From Alcanivorax sp. S6407 (GTDB taxonomy: Bacteria; Pseudomonadota; Gammaproteobacteria; Pseudomonadales; Alcanivoracaceae), in NCBI RefSeq assembly GCF_023016115.1, contig NZ_JALKBH010000008.1, positions 1 through 64,000 of the forward strand: 64,000 nt of DNA, in the 5' to 3' direction. The notes beneath the pieces are model-generated. The model had not been told where the DNA came from and ran no database searches. It saw nothing but the letters and a program-made list of their open reading frames with translations. Numbering within the stretch: position 1 is the stretch's first letter; every line of letters begins with the position of its first letter. Shown here in pieces: positions 46,339-55,463 of the stretch. A program made the translations under genes and the position numbers.

Positions 46339-49005
46339 GTGGATCCCAACGTGAATGCACCATTACGGGACAATGTTCGTTTGCTGGGCGATCTTCTTGG
46401 TGAATGTCTGCGCCAGCAGGCAGGAGAAGATCTCTTCAATACCATTGAGCAGATCCGCAAGGCATCAGTGGCCACCCGCAGTGAGCAGGGCGCGCCGCTA
46501 TCGACACTAAAGGATCTGCTATCGCCATTGGACGACGACACCCTGCTGGAAGTGGCGCGGGCTTTCAGTCAGTTCCTCAATCTGAGCAACATTGCCGAGC
46601 AGCACCACCGCGAGCGCCTGCATCGCCAACACCAGCGCTACCCGGGTGATCCCGGTGGGGATCAGGGCCTGCTGGATGTGCTCGACCGACTCAAGGAACA
46701 AGGCATCCCGGATGCGCAGCTCGGCGAAACCCTGCATGAGCTGTCTGTGGAACTGGTGCTGACCGCTCACCCCACCGAAGTGACCCGCCGTACCCTGATT
46801 CGCAAATATGACCAGATGGCGGATCTGCTCGGTGAGCTGGATCGTGTGGATCTCAATGATGAGGAGCGGCGTATCCTGCGTGGCCGGTTGCGTCGCGTCA
46901 TTCTCGCCGCCTGGACCACTGATGAGATCCGCCGGGAAAAACCGACCCCGGTGGACGAAGCCAAGTGGGGTTTTGCCACCATCGAGCAATCCTTGTGGCA
47001 GGCAGTGCCAGACATGGCCCGGCAGTTGGAGATCCACCTGGCTGACCGCGGGCTGCCGCTGCCGCCCACTGACTGGGCGCCGGTGAAACTGGCTTCCTGG
47101 ATGGGCGGCGACCGGGATGGCAATCCCAACGTGACCGCGGCCGTGACCCGGGATGTGCTGCTGTTGGCACGCTGGATGGCGGCGGATCTGTATCTGCGTG
47201 ACATTGAAAACCTGCTGGCGGACCTGTCCATGGAAGCTGCCAGCGAGGAACTGCTGGCTGTCACCGGCCCCAGCCACGAACCCTATCGGGTATTGCTCCG
47301 TGAAGTGCGTGCACGGTTGCGGCTGACCCGTCGGCAACTGGAAGCCCGGGTGGACGGATTGCCCGAGCCTGACGGCGAAGGTTATGTGTACCGCGACCAG
47401 CTGATGGCGCCACTGAAGCTGATCGATCAGTCGCTCCGTGAAGTGGGCCTGGCGGATATCGCCAACGGCGATCTGAAAAATACCCTGCGTCGCCTCAACT
47501 GTTTCGGCATTACCTTGCTGCGGCTGGATATTCGCCAGGAATCTACCCGTCATAGCGACGCCCTGGATGCCATTACCCGCTATCTGAAACTGGGCAGTTA
47601 CCACCAGTGGGATGAAGAGCAGCGCCAGGCTTTCCTCATTGATGAGTTGCAAGCCCGCCGTCCGCTGATTGATGCCAGTTTCCACACTAGCGAGGAGTGC
47701 AGTCAGGACGTCGGCGAAGTGCTGAAGACCTGCGCCGTGATCGCCGAGCAGGGCAGTGAAGGATTGGGGGCCTATGTGATTTCCATGGCGACCACTCCCT
47801 CGGATGTACTGGCAGTGATGTTGCTGCAGAAAATCGCCGGGGTCGCCGAGCCCATGCGGGTGGTGCCGCTGTTCGAAACCCTGTCCGATCTGGATGGCGC
47901 CGAACACACCATGCGTGCCCTGATGGACATTCCCTTTTACAAGGCGCGGGTAGAGAAGGGACAGGAGGTGATGATCGGCTATTCCGATTCCGCCAAGGAT
48001 GCCGGTTTTCTCGGCGCGGCCTGGGCCCAGTACCGTGCCCAGGAAAAACTCACCGCCCTGTTTGCCGAACATGGCATTCCGCTCACCCTGTTTCATGGTC
48101 GCGGTGGTTCCATTTCTCGCGGCGGGGCGCCCTCGCGAATGGCGCTGCTGTCGCAGCCGCCGGGATCGGTGGCCGGGCGTATCCGGGTCACCGAGCAGGG
48201 TGAGGTGATTCGCTTCAAATACGGCCGTCCGTCTGTGGCGGTTTTCAATCTGACCCAGTATGTGGCGGCCACCCTGGAAGCCACCCTGTTGCCACCCTGC
48301 GTGCCGCAGCCGGCCTGGCGGGAACAGATGCAAACGCTCACCGATGTGTCGGTGGCTGGCTATCGCGGCGTGGTGCGTGACGAGCCGGAACTGGTCCGTT
48401 ACCTGCGCACGGTAACTCCGGAAACCGAGCTCTCACGGCTGGCACTGGGCAGCCGCCCGGCAAGGCGCAAGGCCGATGCGGGTATCAGCTCGCTGAGGGC
48501 GATCCCGTGGGTGTTCGCCTGGACCCAGATTCGTCTCATGCTGCCGGCTTGGCTGGGCACCGGTGGCGCGCTGGAAGAGGCGCTGGCAGACAGCGGCCAG
48601 GCGGCCACCGTGCGAGACATGGCCGACCACTGGCCGTTCTTCCAGGGCGTGGTGGACATGCTGGAAATGGTACTGGCCAAGGCGGATCTGAACGTGGCGA
48701 GCTGGTACGAACAGCGGCTGGCCGGCAATGACGAAGGGCTGCAGGCGCTGGGCGAAGTACTGCGGGAAAAACTGTCCTCGTGCGTGGAGGCTCTCAGTGG
48801 ACTGACGGGTCGTGAAGACCTGCTGGAAAACAACCCGGTGATGCGCTGGTCCATCCGCGTGCGGGACCCGTACACCGATCCGCTGCATCTGCTGCAAGCC
48901 GAGCTGATGGCGCGCCTGCGCGGTCACGATGGCGACGAAACCCTGGAAAGCGCCTTGATGGTAACTATTGCCGGGATCGCGGCGGGGCTGCGCAACACGG
49001 GCTGA
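46339..49005 (+). CDS. ppc: Phosphoenolpyruvate carboxylase
   Basis: The enzyme carboxylates PEP to oxaloacetate, refilling the TCA cycle. The 888-residue length matches bacterial PEPC (E. coli 883). Catalytic blocks: VLTAHPTEVTRRT (about 137-149), MGGDRDGNPNV (about 255), GYSDSAKDAGF (about 548) and FHGRGGSISRGG (about 585). The start is GTG 46339, preceded by AAGGAGG at a suitable distance. A heptad array begins 8 bp after the stop. Confidence 0.97.
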   Translation: MDPNVNAPLRDNVRLLGDLLGECLRQQAGEDLFNTIEQIRKASVATRSEQGAPLSTLKDLLSPLDDDTLLEVARAFSQFLNLSNIAEQHHRERLHRQHQRYPGDPGGDQGLLDVLDRLKEQGIPDAQLGETLHELSVELVLTAHPTEVTRRTLIRKYDQMADLLGELDRVDLNDEERRILRGRLRRVILAAWTTDEIRREKPTPVDEAKWGFATIEQSLWQAVPDMARQLEIHLADRGLPLPPTDWAPVKLASWMGGDRDGNPNVTAAVTRDVLLLARWMAADLYLRDIENLLADLSMEAASEELLAVTGPSHEPYRVLLREVRARLRLTRRQLEARVDGLPEPDGEGYVYRDQLMAPLKLIDQSLREVGLADIANGDLKNTLRRLNCFGITLLRLDIRQESTRHSDALDAITRYLKLGSYHQWDEEQRQAFLIDELQARRPLIDASFHTSEECSQDVGEVLKTCAVIAEQGSEGLGAYVISMATTPSDVLAVMLLQKIAGVAEPMRVVPLFETLSDLDGAEHTMRALMDIPFYKARVEKGQEVMIGYSDSAKDAGFLGAAWAQYRAQEKLTALFAEHGIPLTLFHGRGGSISRGGAPSRMALLSQPPGSVAGRIRVTEQGEVIRFKYGRPSVAVFNLTQYVAATLEATLLPPCVPQPAWREQMQTLTDVSVAGYRGVVRDEPELVRYLRTVTPETELSRLALGSRPARRKADAGISSLRAIPWVFAWTQIRLMLPAWLGTGGALEEALADSGQAATVRDMADHWPFFQGVVDMLEMVLAKADLNVASWYEQRLAGNDEGLQALGEVLREKLSSCVEALSGLTGREDLLENNPVMRWSIRVRDPYTDPLHLLQAELMARLRGHDGDETLESALMVTIAGIAAGLRNTG

Positions 49006-49011
49006 AAAGGC

Positions 49012-49344
49012 AGTGAACAGTTAACAGTGAATAGTGAACAGTTGCGCGGGAGGGCGCGGCGGGAGCGGAAAGGCCGTGCCCGCGCATCACTGTGGGGGGC
49101 GCCGTAGGAGCCTGCCTGCAGGCGATCCTTTAGAGCGACGAACCGGCGTAGCGAGTACCGAGTTTCGAGTTACGAAAATCAAAACCCATGGAAGCGGAAA
49201 GGTTTGGGTTTTCGAAACTCGTGACTCGCCACTCGCTTCTATACCCTATCCCTCGCTGTCGCTCGGATCGCTTGCAGGCAAGCTCCCACAGCGGAGCCTC
49301 CCTCGTAGGGCGGAAATGCCTCAGGGCATCTCCGCCGTCCAGCC
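49012..49344. repeat. Left inverted arm of the CDGSH cassette
   Basis: Order: gttaaca/gtgaata heptads and gttgcgcg (49014-49050), a ggccgtgcccgcgca block, a REP palindrome (49104), a cgagttt heptad hairpin (49147-49240), a second REP (49250-49290) and a cctcagg palindrome (49304-49338). The same order appears in inverse at 49706-50068. The core 49250-49338 matches 49719-49807 inverted at 86 of 89 positions by my count. Confidence 0.85.
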
Positions 49345-49386
49345 TTACCGCAGCTCCCAAAGCCAATTCATGAAACAGGATCTCCA

Positions 49387-49629
49387 ATGAACAAACCCGT
49401 AGCCACCCGGTGGCCCTACCCCTTACCGGTAAAAAAAGGCGAAACCGTTCATTGGTGTTCCTGCGGAAAAAGCACCAATCAACCCTTCTGCGATGGCAGT
49501 CATCAGGGCACCGATTTCAAACCCCAACCTTTCACTGCCCAAAAGGATTGCATCGTGTTTTTCTGTGGTTGCAAACAAAGCAGGAAAGGAATGGTGTGCG
49601 ACGGTAGCCACAGCAAGATCAGTGAATAG
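49387..49629 (+). CDS. Double CDGSH iron-sulfur protein
   Basis: The 80-residue protein has two CDGSH motifs: CSCGKSTNQPFCDGSH (about 24-39) and CGCKQSRKGMVCDGSH (about 60-75). Each should bind a 2Fe-2S cluster through three cysteines and one histidine, as in mitoNEET-type proteins; this two-motif form is common in bacteria. A redox or cluster-transfer role is likely. The gene stands alone inside long inverted repeats, and its stop TAG lies within a heptad array (AGT GAA TAG). Confidence 0.92.
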   Translation: MNKPVATRWPYPLPVKKGETVHWCSCGKSTNQPFCDGSHQGTDFKPQPFTAQKDCIVFFCGCKQSRKGMVCDGSHSKISE

Positions 49630-49660
49630 TTAATAGTGAACAGTTAACAGCGCGCGAGCC
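49622..49660. repeat. 7-bp array overlapping the CDGSH gene stop
   Basis: Units agtgaat, agttaat, agtgaac, agttaac, agcgcgc begin two codons before the TAG. Confidence 0.85.
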
Positions 49661-49705
49661 TGGGGTATTGTTGCTTCGAAGAGTGTGCGCCGCGGGCATG
49701 GCGTT

Positions 49706-50068
49706 TGCGGGCGACCGAACGGCGGAGATGCCCTGAGGCATTTCCGCCCTACGAGGGAGGCTCCGCTGTAGGAGCTTGCCTGCAAGCGATCTGGGCGACA
49801 GCGAGGGAAGAGAAGCGAGTTGCGAGTCACGAGTTTCGAAAAGCCAAACCCTCAAGACTCGCAGACGTCATGTTTTGATTTTGCCTTTCGCAACTCGAAA
49901 CTCGCAACTCGCTTCTCATGACTTGCTACGCTCGGTTCGTCCCACCAGTGGAACTCCTACAAAAACCGTTGCAGCCGGCAGCCACCGTAGTGCGCGGACA
50001 CGGCCCTTTCTGCCCCCACCACCGCTACACGCGCAACTGTTCACTATTCACTATTAACTATTAACTGA
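49706..50068. repeat. Right inverted arm of the CDGSH cassette
   Basis: Inverse order to 49012-49344: cctgagg palindrome (49719-49757), REP (49767), cgagttt hairpin (49814-49917), a degenerate REP near 49945, a ggccgtg-type block (about 49998), cgcgcaac and gttcactattcact heptads (50033-50068). Its outer edge abuts the Pho box of olsB. Confidence 0.8.
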
Positions 50069-50069
50069 A

Positions 50070-50098
50070 CTGTCACCCAACCGTCACCGCCTTGCCAC
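50070..50098 (+). promoter_or_regulatory. Candidate Pho box of the olsBA operon
   Basis: The two 7-bp direct repeats ctgtcac (50070-50076) and ccgtcac (50081-50087) are 11 bp apart, with a weaker third copy ttgccac at 50092. This is the arrangement PhoB recognises (CTGTCAT-N4-CTGTCAT). It ends about 43 bp before the olsB start, as expected when the box replaces a -35 element. Confidence 0.65.
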
Positions 50099-50140
50099 GG
50101 CACGATACGACACTGCGACAAAATACCAGTGGAGTACGCC

Positions 50141-51034
50141 ATGCTTGCGCAAGCCGCAGGAAAGATCAAAGCTCTGAGCCCGCAACTCAAGGATGCCCTG
50201 GCCAAGCCGTTTGTGGCCACGGCGGACATTCTGCGTTTTCCCCGTGAGTTGCGTGACCTGAACGAGGCGGAAAAGCAGGGTCGGTTTACGGCCTATTTCA
50301 CCCGGTCACGGCGGGAGATCATCAAGGTGCAGCGCATGCGCTACCGGATTTTCTCCGCGGAGTACGGTGCCAGTTTCAGCGCACCGTTCGGTCTGGATCG
50401 GGACCGCTATGATCGTCACTGCCTGCATCTGGTGGTGAAGGATAACCAGAGTGGCGAGATTGTCGGTTATACCCGCGTGTTGCCCGGTGATCGTCTGCAT
50501 CGCACCGGCGGTTTCTACTCCAGTGGTGAATTCGATCTGCGCATGCTCAAGGGGCTGGAAGGTCGCCTGGCAGAGATCGGCCGGACCTGTATTCACCCGG
50601 CCCATCGCAATGGAGCCGTGATCACGGTGCTGTGGGCGCGACTGGCCCAGTACATGATCGAGAATGACATCCGCTACCTGCTGGGCTGTGCCAGCATTGC
50701 CCTGGGTGAAGGCTACAACGTGGCGGGTATCTGGCAGCGCATCAGCGACAAGCACATGAGTGCTGAGGACCATCGGGTCATTCCGCACCTCAAGCTGGAA
50801 AAGCTTCCGGGTGACAGCGAAGCGACCATGAAGATGCCGCCGCTGCTCAAGGCCTATGTGCGCATGGGGGCCCAGATCTGTGGCGAGCCGTGCTGGGATC
50901 CGGATTTCAATTGTCTCGATTTCTTTGTGCTGATGGACGTGAACGATCTGCCTGCCCGCTATGTTCAGCACTTCATGCAGCCGGCGGACACCCTGGCGGT
51001 GGCGCAACCGGCCCATGCGGTTCCCGTCAGTTGA
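50141..51034 (+). CDS. olsB: L-ornithine N(alpha)-acyltransferase OlsB
   Basis: The enzyme transfers a 3-hydroxyacyl group from ACP to the alpha-amine of ornithine, giving lyso-ornithine lipid. The 297-residue GNAT-fold protein shows YRIFSAEYGA, DRYDRHCLHLVV, GEIVGYTRVL and the AEIGRTCIHPAHRNG acyl-binding loop typical of OlsB. ATG 50141 follows GGAG by 7 bp. It is directly followed by olsA, and the Pho box upstream suggests induction in phosphate limitation, when phosphorus-free lipids replace phospholipids. The stop leads into period-7 units. Confidence 0.92.
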   Translation: MLAQAAGKIKALSPQLKDALAKPFVATADILRFPRELRDLNEAEKQGRFTAYFTRSRREIIKVQRMRYRIFSAEYGASFSAPFGLDRDRYDRHCLHLVVKDNQSGEIVGYTRVLPGDRLHRTGGFYSSGEFDLRMLKGLEGRLAEIGRTCIHPAHRNGAVITVLWARLAQYMIENDIRYLLGCASIALGEGYNVAGIWQRISDKHMSAEDHRVIPHLKLEKLPGDSEATMKMPPLLKAYVRMGAQICGEPCWDPDFNCLDFFVLMDVNDLPARYVQHFMQPADTLAVAQPAHAVPVS

Positions 51035-51062
51035 CCGTGGATAGTGGACCGTTGACAGCTAA
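51031..51062. repeat. Short 7-bp-period run between olsB and olsA
   Basis: The units gttgacc, gtggata, gtggacc, gttgaca start on the olsB stop codon and end at the olsA start region. Confidence 0.6.
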
Positions 51063-51073
51063 TGGGGCAGGCC

Positions 51074-51859
51074 ATGAGTGACGTGGACGGTAGCGTCAGT
51101 ATTGGTGCCGATGTGGATAATGGCCACTGGCCGCAGCTGCGGCGGTTGTGGCGGGTGTTGCGCATCGTGGTTCATTTGCTATGGGGCTTTGTGCTGGCGC
51201 TCCTGCTCGGCGCCTTCTGGTGGCCGCAGCAGCCCCGGGTGCTGGCGGCCAAGCAGCGCTGGTGTCAGCGATTCCTGCGTATTCTGGGGGCCGAGCTCAC
51301 GGTGACCGGGCAACCGCAAAATGGCAGTGTCTTTCTGGTCAGCAATCATGTCTCCTGGCTGGATATCCCGGTGATCGCCAGCCAGCGCCATCTGTATTTT
51401 CTCTCCAAGGAGGAAGTGGGGCAGTGGCCGCTGATCGGCCAGCTGGCCCGGGCGGTGGATACCCTGTTCATCAAGCGGGGCAGTGGCGAATCCGGTAGCA
51501 AGGCAAGGGAGATTGCCAGTCGACTGCAGCAGGGGCATACCGTACTGGTATTCCCGGAAGGCACTACCACCGATGGCACCGGTCTGCGGCGCTTCTTCCC
51601 GCAATTGTTCGATGCGCCGCTCCTCTCGAAAACTCCGGTACAGCCCCTGGCCATCCGCTATCTGGACAACATGGGGTCGCCGGATGAGGCCATGGCCTTT
51701 ATCGGCGATGACGAGTTCCATCATCATCTCTGGGCCATGTTGCTGCGCCGGGAACTGCGTATTCGTCTGCATTTCTGCCAGGTGCTGGATGCGGATGGCG
51801 ATCGCAAGGCGCTCTGTGAGCAGGCCCGGGAGCGCATCGCTCAGCAGCTGAAGGGCTGA
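51074..51859 (+). CDS. olsA: Lyso-ornithine lipid O-acyltransferase OlsA
   Basis: A 261-residue PlsC-type acyltransferase that adds the second, ester-linked chain to lyso-ornithine lipid. It has an N-terminal membrane helix (about 35-53), the NHVSWLDIPV motif (NHxxxxD, about 91-100), a KEEVGQWPLIG block and the FPEGTTTDG motif (about 161). ATG 51074 has GGGGCAGG just upstream; ATG 51062 is an alternative. The olsB-olsA order and spacing match Pseudomonas and rhizobial olsBA. Confidence 0.9.
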   Translation: MSDVDGSVSIGADVDNGHWPQLRRLWRVLRIVVHLLWGFVLALLLGAFWWPQQPRVLAAKQRWCQRFLRILGAELTVTGQPQNGSVFLVSNHVSWLDIPVIASQRHLYFLSKEEVGQWPLIGQLARAVDTLFIKRGSGESGSKAREIASRLQQGHTVLVFPEGTTTDGTGLRRFFPQLFDAPLLSKTPVQPLAIRYLDNMGSPDEAMAFIGDDEFHHHLWAMLLRRELRIRLHFCQVLDADGDRKALCEQARERIAQQLKG

Positions 51860-51893
51860 TCCCGTTTGGGGGCAAGCTTGAGACCAAGAAGAG

Positions 51894-51983
51894 CCAGTTT
51901 CGAGTTGCGAGTTACGAGTTTCGAAAACCTGACTCCTTCTGCTACGGGTTTTGCCTTTCGCAACTCGAAACTCGTCACTCGCT
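51894..51983. repeat. Hairpin element with cgagttt heptad arms
   Basis: The left arm has cgagttg, cgagtta, cgagttt; the right arm has cgcaact, cgaaact, cgtcact in inverted complement. A core of about 32 bp separates the arms. It lies between olsA and efpL. Confidence 0.8.
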
Positions 51984-52094
51984 ATCGCTTCCGTTCGTTC
52001 CCGGGGCTCTGCGCCATGGAAACGCCCTGAGCTGCAGCCTGCCGCCCCGGTTTGTTGTAGCATTGGCGCATCTCAATCTCAGGAACGCTTTTCC

Positions 52095-52661
52095 ATGACT
52101 CGCGCCAGTGAACTGAAGAAATCCGACGTTATTGAAGTCAACGGTACCCTCTACGCCATCCGTCAGATCGAAGTACAGTCTCCCTCTGCCCGGGGCGCGG
52201 CTACCCTGTATCGGGTCAAGGCCAGTGCCGTCGGTGGCGGGCCCAAGTTCGAAGAGCGTTTCAAGGGCGACGAGGATGTGACCACCGTGGATCTGATGCG
52301 CCGGCCGGTGCAGTTTTCCTACGTGGATGGTGACGACTATATCTTCATGGACAACGAGGATTTCTCCCAGTACCTGCTCAAGCAGGAAGACATCAGCGAC
52401 GAGCTGGCTTTCATCACGGAAGAGACTGAAGGGGTGCTGGCCCTGAAGGTGGAAGACGCGGTGATCGGTCTGGAATTGCCGGCGTCGGTGGTGCTGGAAG
52501 TGACCGAAACCGCCCCCGCCATGAAGGCTGCCTCGGCCTCTGCCCGCACCAAGCCTGCCACCCTCAATACCGGCCTGGTGGTTCAGGTGCCGGAATACAT
52601 CGTGGAAGGCGAAAAGGTGCGGGTGAACACCGCCGAACGCAAGTTCATGTCCCGGGCCTGA
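52095..52661 (+). CDS. efpL: Elongation factor P-like protein EfpL (YeiP)
   Basis: This EF-P paralogue relieves ribosome stalling on proline and some other motifs. The 188-residue protein has KOW, OB and C-terminal EFP domains. The tip loop reads [14 protein letters not shown] with I replaced by V here ([13 protein letters not shown], about 29-41), carrying the unmodified arginine that marks EfpL instead of the modified lysine of [23 protein letters not shown] and [11 protein letters not shown] also match YeiP. It is followed 1 bp later by the aminopeptidase gene. Confidence 0.95.
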   Translation: MTRASELKKSDVIEVNGTLYAIRQIEVQSPSARGAATLYRVKASAVGGGPKFEERFKGDEDVTTVDLMRRPVQFSYVDGDDYIFMDNEDFSQYLLKQEDISDELAFITEETEGVLALKVEDAVIGLELPASVVLEVTETAPAMKAASASARTKPATLNTGLVVQVPEYIVEGEKVRVNTAERKFMSRA

Positions 52662-52662
52662 T

Positions 52663-53709
52663 ATGCGGCGTCTGGCCGTTGTCTTTCTGCTGGCCCTGGC
52701 GGTACTGCTGGCCGGCTGCCAGCTTGGCTACTACGGCCAGGCGGTCAGTGGGCATTTCGCGCTGATGGGCAAGCGGGAGCCAGTGGATGCGGTGCTGGCG
52801 GACCCGCAGACACCGGCGCCAGTGGCGGCCCAGCTGGCTTTCAGCCAGCAGGTGATTGCCTGGGCGGGCCCGAATCTCGATCTTCCCGCGGAGGACGTCT
52901 ACCACCAGTATGTGGCGCTGGATCAGGATGCGGTGGTCTGGAACGTGCTGGCCGCGCCGAAGTGGTCCCTGAGCCCGAAAACCTGGTGCTACCCCATGCT
53001 CGGCTGCGTCAGCTATCGGGGCTACTTCGATCAACAGCGTGCGGAACAGGAGGCCGCCAGCCTGGCCAGCGACGGTATGGACACCTGGGTGGGCGGCGCC
53101 ATTGCCTACTCCACGCTTGGCTGGTTTGCCGATCCACTCACCACCCCGATGCTGAAACGCTCCCAACCCGCGCTGGCGGAGCTGCTGATCCATGAGCTGA
53201 CCCATCGCCGTATCTATATCGCCAATGACACCCGGTTCAATGAATCCCTGGCTACCCTGGTGGGGCGGGAAGGGGCATTGGCGTTTCTGGCCGACAGTGG
53301 CATTGCCGTGGATCCGGAGGCACTGGCCCGGCGGGATCGGGCCGAGCAGGCCTTTCTGGCAATCATTGAGGACACCCGCAGTGACCTGAAGGCGCTGTAT
53401 GAGCGTGGCGGAGCGGAGGATGCGCTGGCCGCCGGCAAGGCGCAGATCCAGCAGCAGGCACGCGAGCGTTTTGTCAGTGAACAGACGAGCAATCCGGCTC
53501 TGGCGGGCTATCAGGGCTTTTTCGATGGTCCATTGAACAATGCCCAGCTCAATGGGGTCAGTGACTATAATGGCTATGTCCCGGCGTTTGCCCGTTTGCT
53601 CGATCAGTGCCAGCGTGACTGGGGCTGCTTCTGGCAGCAGGTGGGTAACCTGGCTGATCTGACCGATGAACAACGCAGGGACGCCCTGACGGGGCTTTCC
53701 GGGAAATGA
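52663..53709 (+). CDS. Putative lipoprotein aminopeptidase (COG4324 type)
   Basis: A 348-residue protein with a lipobox LLAGC (cysteine at about 19) and a zinc-metallopeptidase motif HELTHR (about 185-190), followed by NESLATLVG, whose glutamate is the likely third ligand. PMLGCVSYRGYFD and DTWVGGAIAYSTLGWFADP blocks are typical of the predicted aminopeptidase family DUF2265/COG4324. It is probably anchored in the outer membrane, facing the periplasm. Genes on both sides are 1 bp away (efpL before, rhomboid after), so this is a tight operon. Confidence 0.85.
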   Translation: MRRLAVVFLLALAVLLAGCQLGYYGQAVSGHFALMGKREPVDAVLADPQTPAPVAAQLAFSQQVIAWAGPNLDLPAEDVYHQYVALDQDAVVWNVLAAPKWSLSPKTWCYPMLGCVSYRGYFDQQRAEQEAASLASDGMDTWVGGAIAYSTLGWFADPLTTPMLKRSQPALAELLIHELTHRRIYIANDTRFNESLATLVGREGALAFLADSGIAVDPEALARRDRAEQAFLAIIEDTRSDLKALYERGGAEDALAAGKAQIQQQARERFVSEQTSNPALAGYQGFFDGPLNNAQLNGVSDYNGYVPAFARLLDQCQRDWGCFWQQVGNLADLTDEQRRDALTGLSGK

Positions 53710-53710
53710 C

Positions 53711-54532
53711 ATGGAACTGATTCGTACCCCCCAGCCGGAACTGGCTGACCTGATTCAACACACTCTCACCCGCAATGGCTTCACCGTGGAACGCAGTGAG
53801 CAGGGCGATCAGCAGGTGCTGTCGATCCCTGACCAGCAACAATACCCCCATGCCCGTCAGCTGGTGGAAGAGCTGATTGGTGATCTCAAGCGCCAGCAGG
53901 GCCAGGTGGCAGTGGAGCCCCTCACCGGCAGGCCGCAACCCTTGCTGTCCGGTGGTTGGCTGGCCAGCATGGGCTGGGTCACCAAGGCCGGTCTGGTGCT
54001 TTGCGGGCTGATTTATCTGACCCCCTTCCTGTTCGGCGAAACCGTCTACCGGGCGCTGATGTTCCCGCCGACCCTGGACGTACTGGCTGCCCAGCCCTGG
54101 CGGTTGTTCACGCCCATGCTGCTGCATTTCTCGCTGATGCATATCCTGTTCAACTTGCTGTGGTGGGCGGACCTGGGCCGGTTGATCGAGCGTTTCCAGT
54201 CCTCGGGGCAGCTGCTGATGGTCACCCTGATCACCGCGGGAGTGTCCAATTTCGCCCAGTTTCTGGATTCCGGACATCTGTTCGGCGGGTTGTCCGGGGT
54301 GGTTTACGGGCTGCTGGGCTATCTGTGGATCTACGGCAAGATTAACCCGGGGGCTGGCTACGCCCTGCGCCGCGAGATCGTGATCTTCATGCTGGCATGG
54401 ATGGTGATCTGTTTTGTGGGGCTGTCAGGAATCGTTGCCAATACTGCCCATTTGTCCGGTCTGGTCAGCGGCTGCGTTCTGGGTGGCATTTTCGGCCTTA
54501 TTCGCCGCAGTTCGGCCAATAGCGCGGTTTGA
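53711..54532 (+). CDS. glpG: Rhomboid intramembrane serine protease (GlpG type)
   Basis: A 273-residue protein with a cytoplasmic GlpG N-terminal domain (1-85) and six helices. The catalytic serine lies in GGLSGVVYGL (about 195) and the catalytic histidine in NTAHLSGLVSG (about 248); HFSLMHILFNLLWWADLG is the HxxxN oxyanion helix region. It cleaves membrane proteins within the bilayer. The N-terminal domain marks it as GlpG rather than rhombosortase, although two GlyGly-CTERM substrates are encoded nearby. Confidence 0.92.
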   Translation: MELIRTPQPELADLIQHTLTRNGFTVERSEQGDQQVLSIPDQQQYPHARQLVEELIGDLKRQQGQVAVEPLTGRPQPLLSGGWLASMGWVTKAGLVLCGLIYLTPFLFGETVYRALMFPPTLDVLAAQPWRLFTPMLLHFSLMHILFNLLWWADLGRLIERFQSSGQLLMVTLITAGVSNFAQFLDSGHLFGGLSGVVYGLLGYLWIYGKINPGAGYALRREIVIFMLAWMVICFVGLSGIVANTAHLSGLVSGCVLGGIFGLIRRSSANSAV

Positions 54533-54603
54533 GTTACCCCTGTGGGACTGCTATAAAGACAGCCAATTCCATTGTCATAATAAAGAAAGGGAAACAGCGA
54601 CCT

Positions 54604-55455
54604 ATGCAGTGGCGCTTCCTCAAGGGGCTGGTCCCCACCGTTTTGCTGGCATCGGCGTTTACCCTTCAAGGCTGCTCCCTGGCCCGGGTCGATGACAACC
54701 TGCCCTACGGCGTATTGAACAATAACGATCTTCAGCTGGTCGAAGATGGACTGCCCACCTATCTGCTGATGGTGGATGGCCTGATCGAAAACTGGCCGGA
54801 GAGTGAGTCATTGCTGGCCAGTGGTGCGGATCTGTACGGCGCCTACGCGGGCCTGTTTGTGCAGGAACCGGAGCGGGCCCGCAAGCTCAGCAACAAGGCC
54901 CTGGACTATGCGTTCCGTTCGGCCTGTGCCCGCGATGGCGATTACTGTGACTTGCGCGGCATCAGTGTGCCGGAGTTCGAAGAACTGCTCGCGGATGCCA
55001 GCAAGAACGATGTTCCCATGCTGTTCACTCTGGGCGGTGCCTGGGCCGGTTACATCCAGCAGAACACCAGTGACTGGAATGCGGTCGCTGAACTGGGCCG
55101 TGTGGAAGCCATCATGGACCGCGTGGTGGAACTGGATGAAGGTTACCAGTACGGCCAGGCGCACATGTACCTGGGGGTGCTGAACAGCATCCTGCCGGCG
55201 TCCCTGGGCGGCAAGCCGGATGTGGCCAAGGATCATTTCGAAAAGGCAGTGGCGCTGTCCGAGGGCAAGAACCTGTTGGCCCCGGTGCTGTATGCCGAAA
55301 AATACGCACGGCTGGTCTTTGACCGGGAACTGCATGATCGCCTGCTCAACGAGGTGCTGGCGGCAGACCCGGACGTTCATGGCCTGACCTTGCAAAACAC
55401 CTATGCGCAGCAAGAGGCGGAAGCCTTGCTTGCCGACGCGGATGAATATTTCTAG
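54604..55455 (+). CDS. TRAP transporter-associated TatT-like lipoprotein
   Basis: The 283-residue lipoprotein (lipobox LQGC, cysteine about 23) has a helical, TPR-like mature part, as in the T-component family first described in Treponema (Tp0956). Recognisable blocks are LLASGADLYGAYAGLF, ARKLSNKALDYA and YLGVLNSILPASLGGKPD. It binds the TRAP substrate-binding subunit and is thought to help with hydrophobic ligands. It stands first in a four-gene operon: TatT, P, Q and M. Confidence 0.87.
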   Translation: MQWRFLKGLVPTVLLASAFTLQGCSLARVDDNLPYGVLNNNDLQLVEDGLPTYLLMVDGLIENWPESESLLASGADLYGAYAGLFVQEPERARKLSNKALDYAFRSACARDGDYCDLRGISVPEFEELLADASKNDVPMLFTLGGAWAGYIQQNTSDWNAVAELGRVEAIMDRVVELDEGYQYGQAHMYLGVLNSILPASLGGKPDVAKDHFEKAVALSEGKNLLAPVLYAEKYARLVFDRELHDRLLNEVLAADPDVHGLTLQNTYAQQEAEALLADADEYF

Positions 55456-55463
55456 GAGCTGAT

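Noticed and set aside
46519-48333. 604-residue minus-strand frame opposite ppc
   Set aside because: It is an antisense shadow of ppc, without a start signal or recognisable domain.
53711-54532. Rhombosortase for the GlyGly-CTERM proteases
   Set aside because: The protein has a GlpG-type cytoplasmic N-terminal domain and lies far from the proteases; rhombosortases are shorter and lack that domain.
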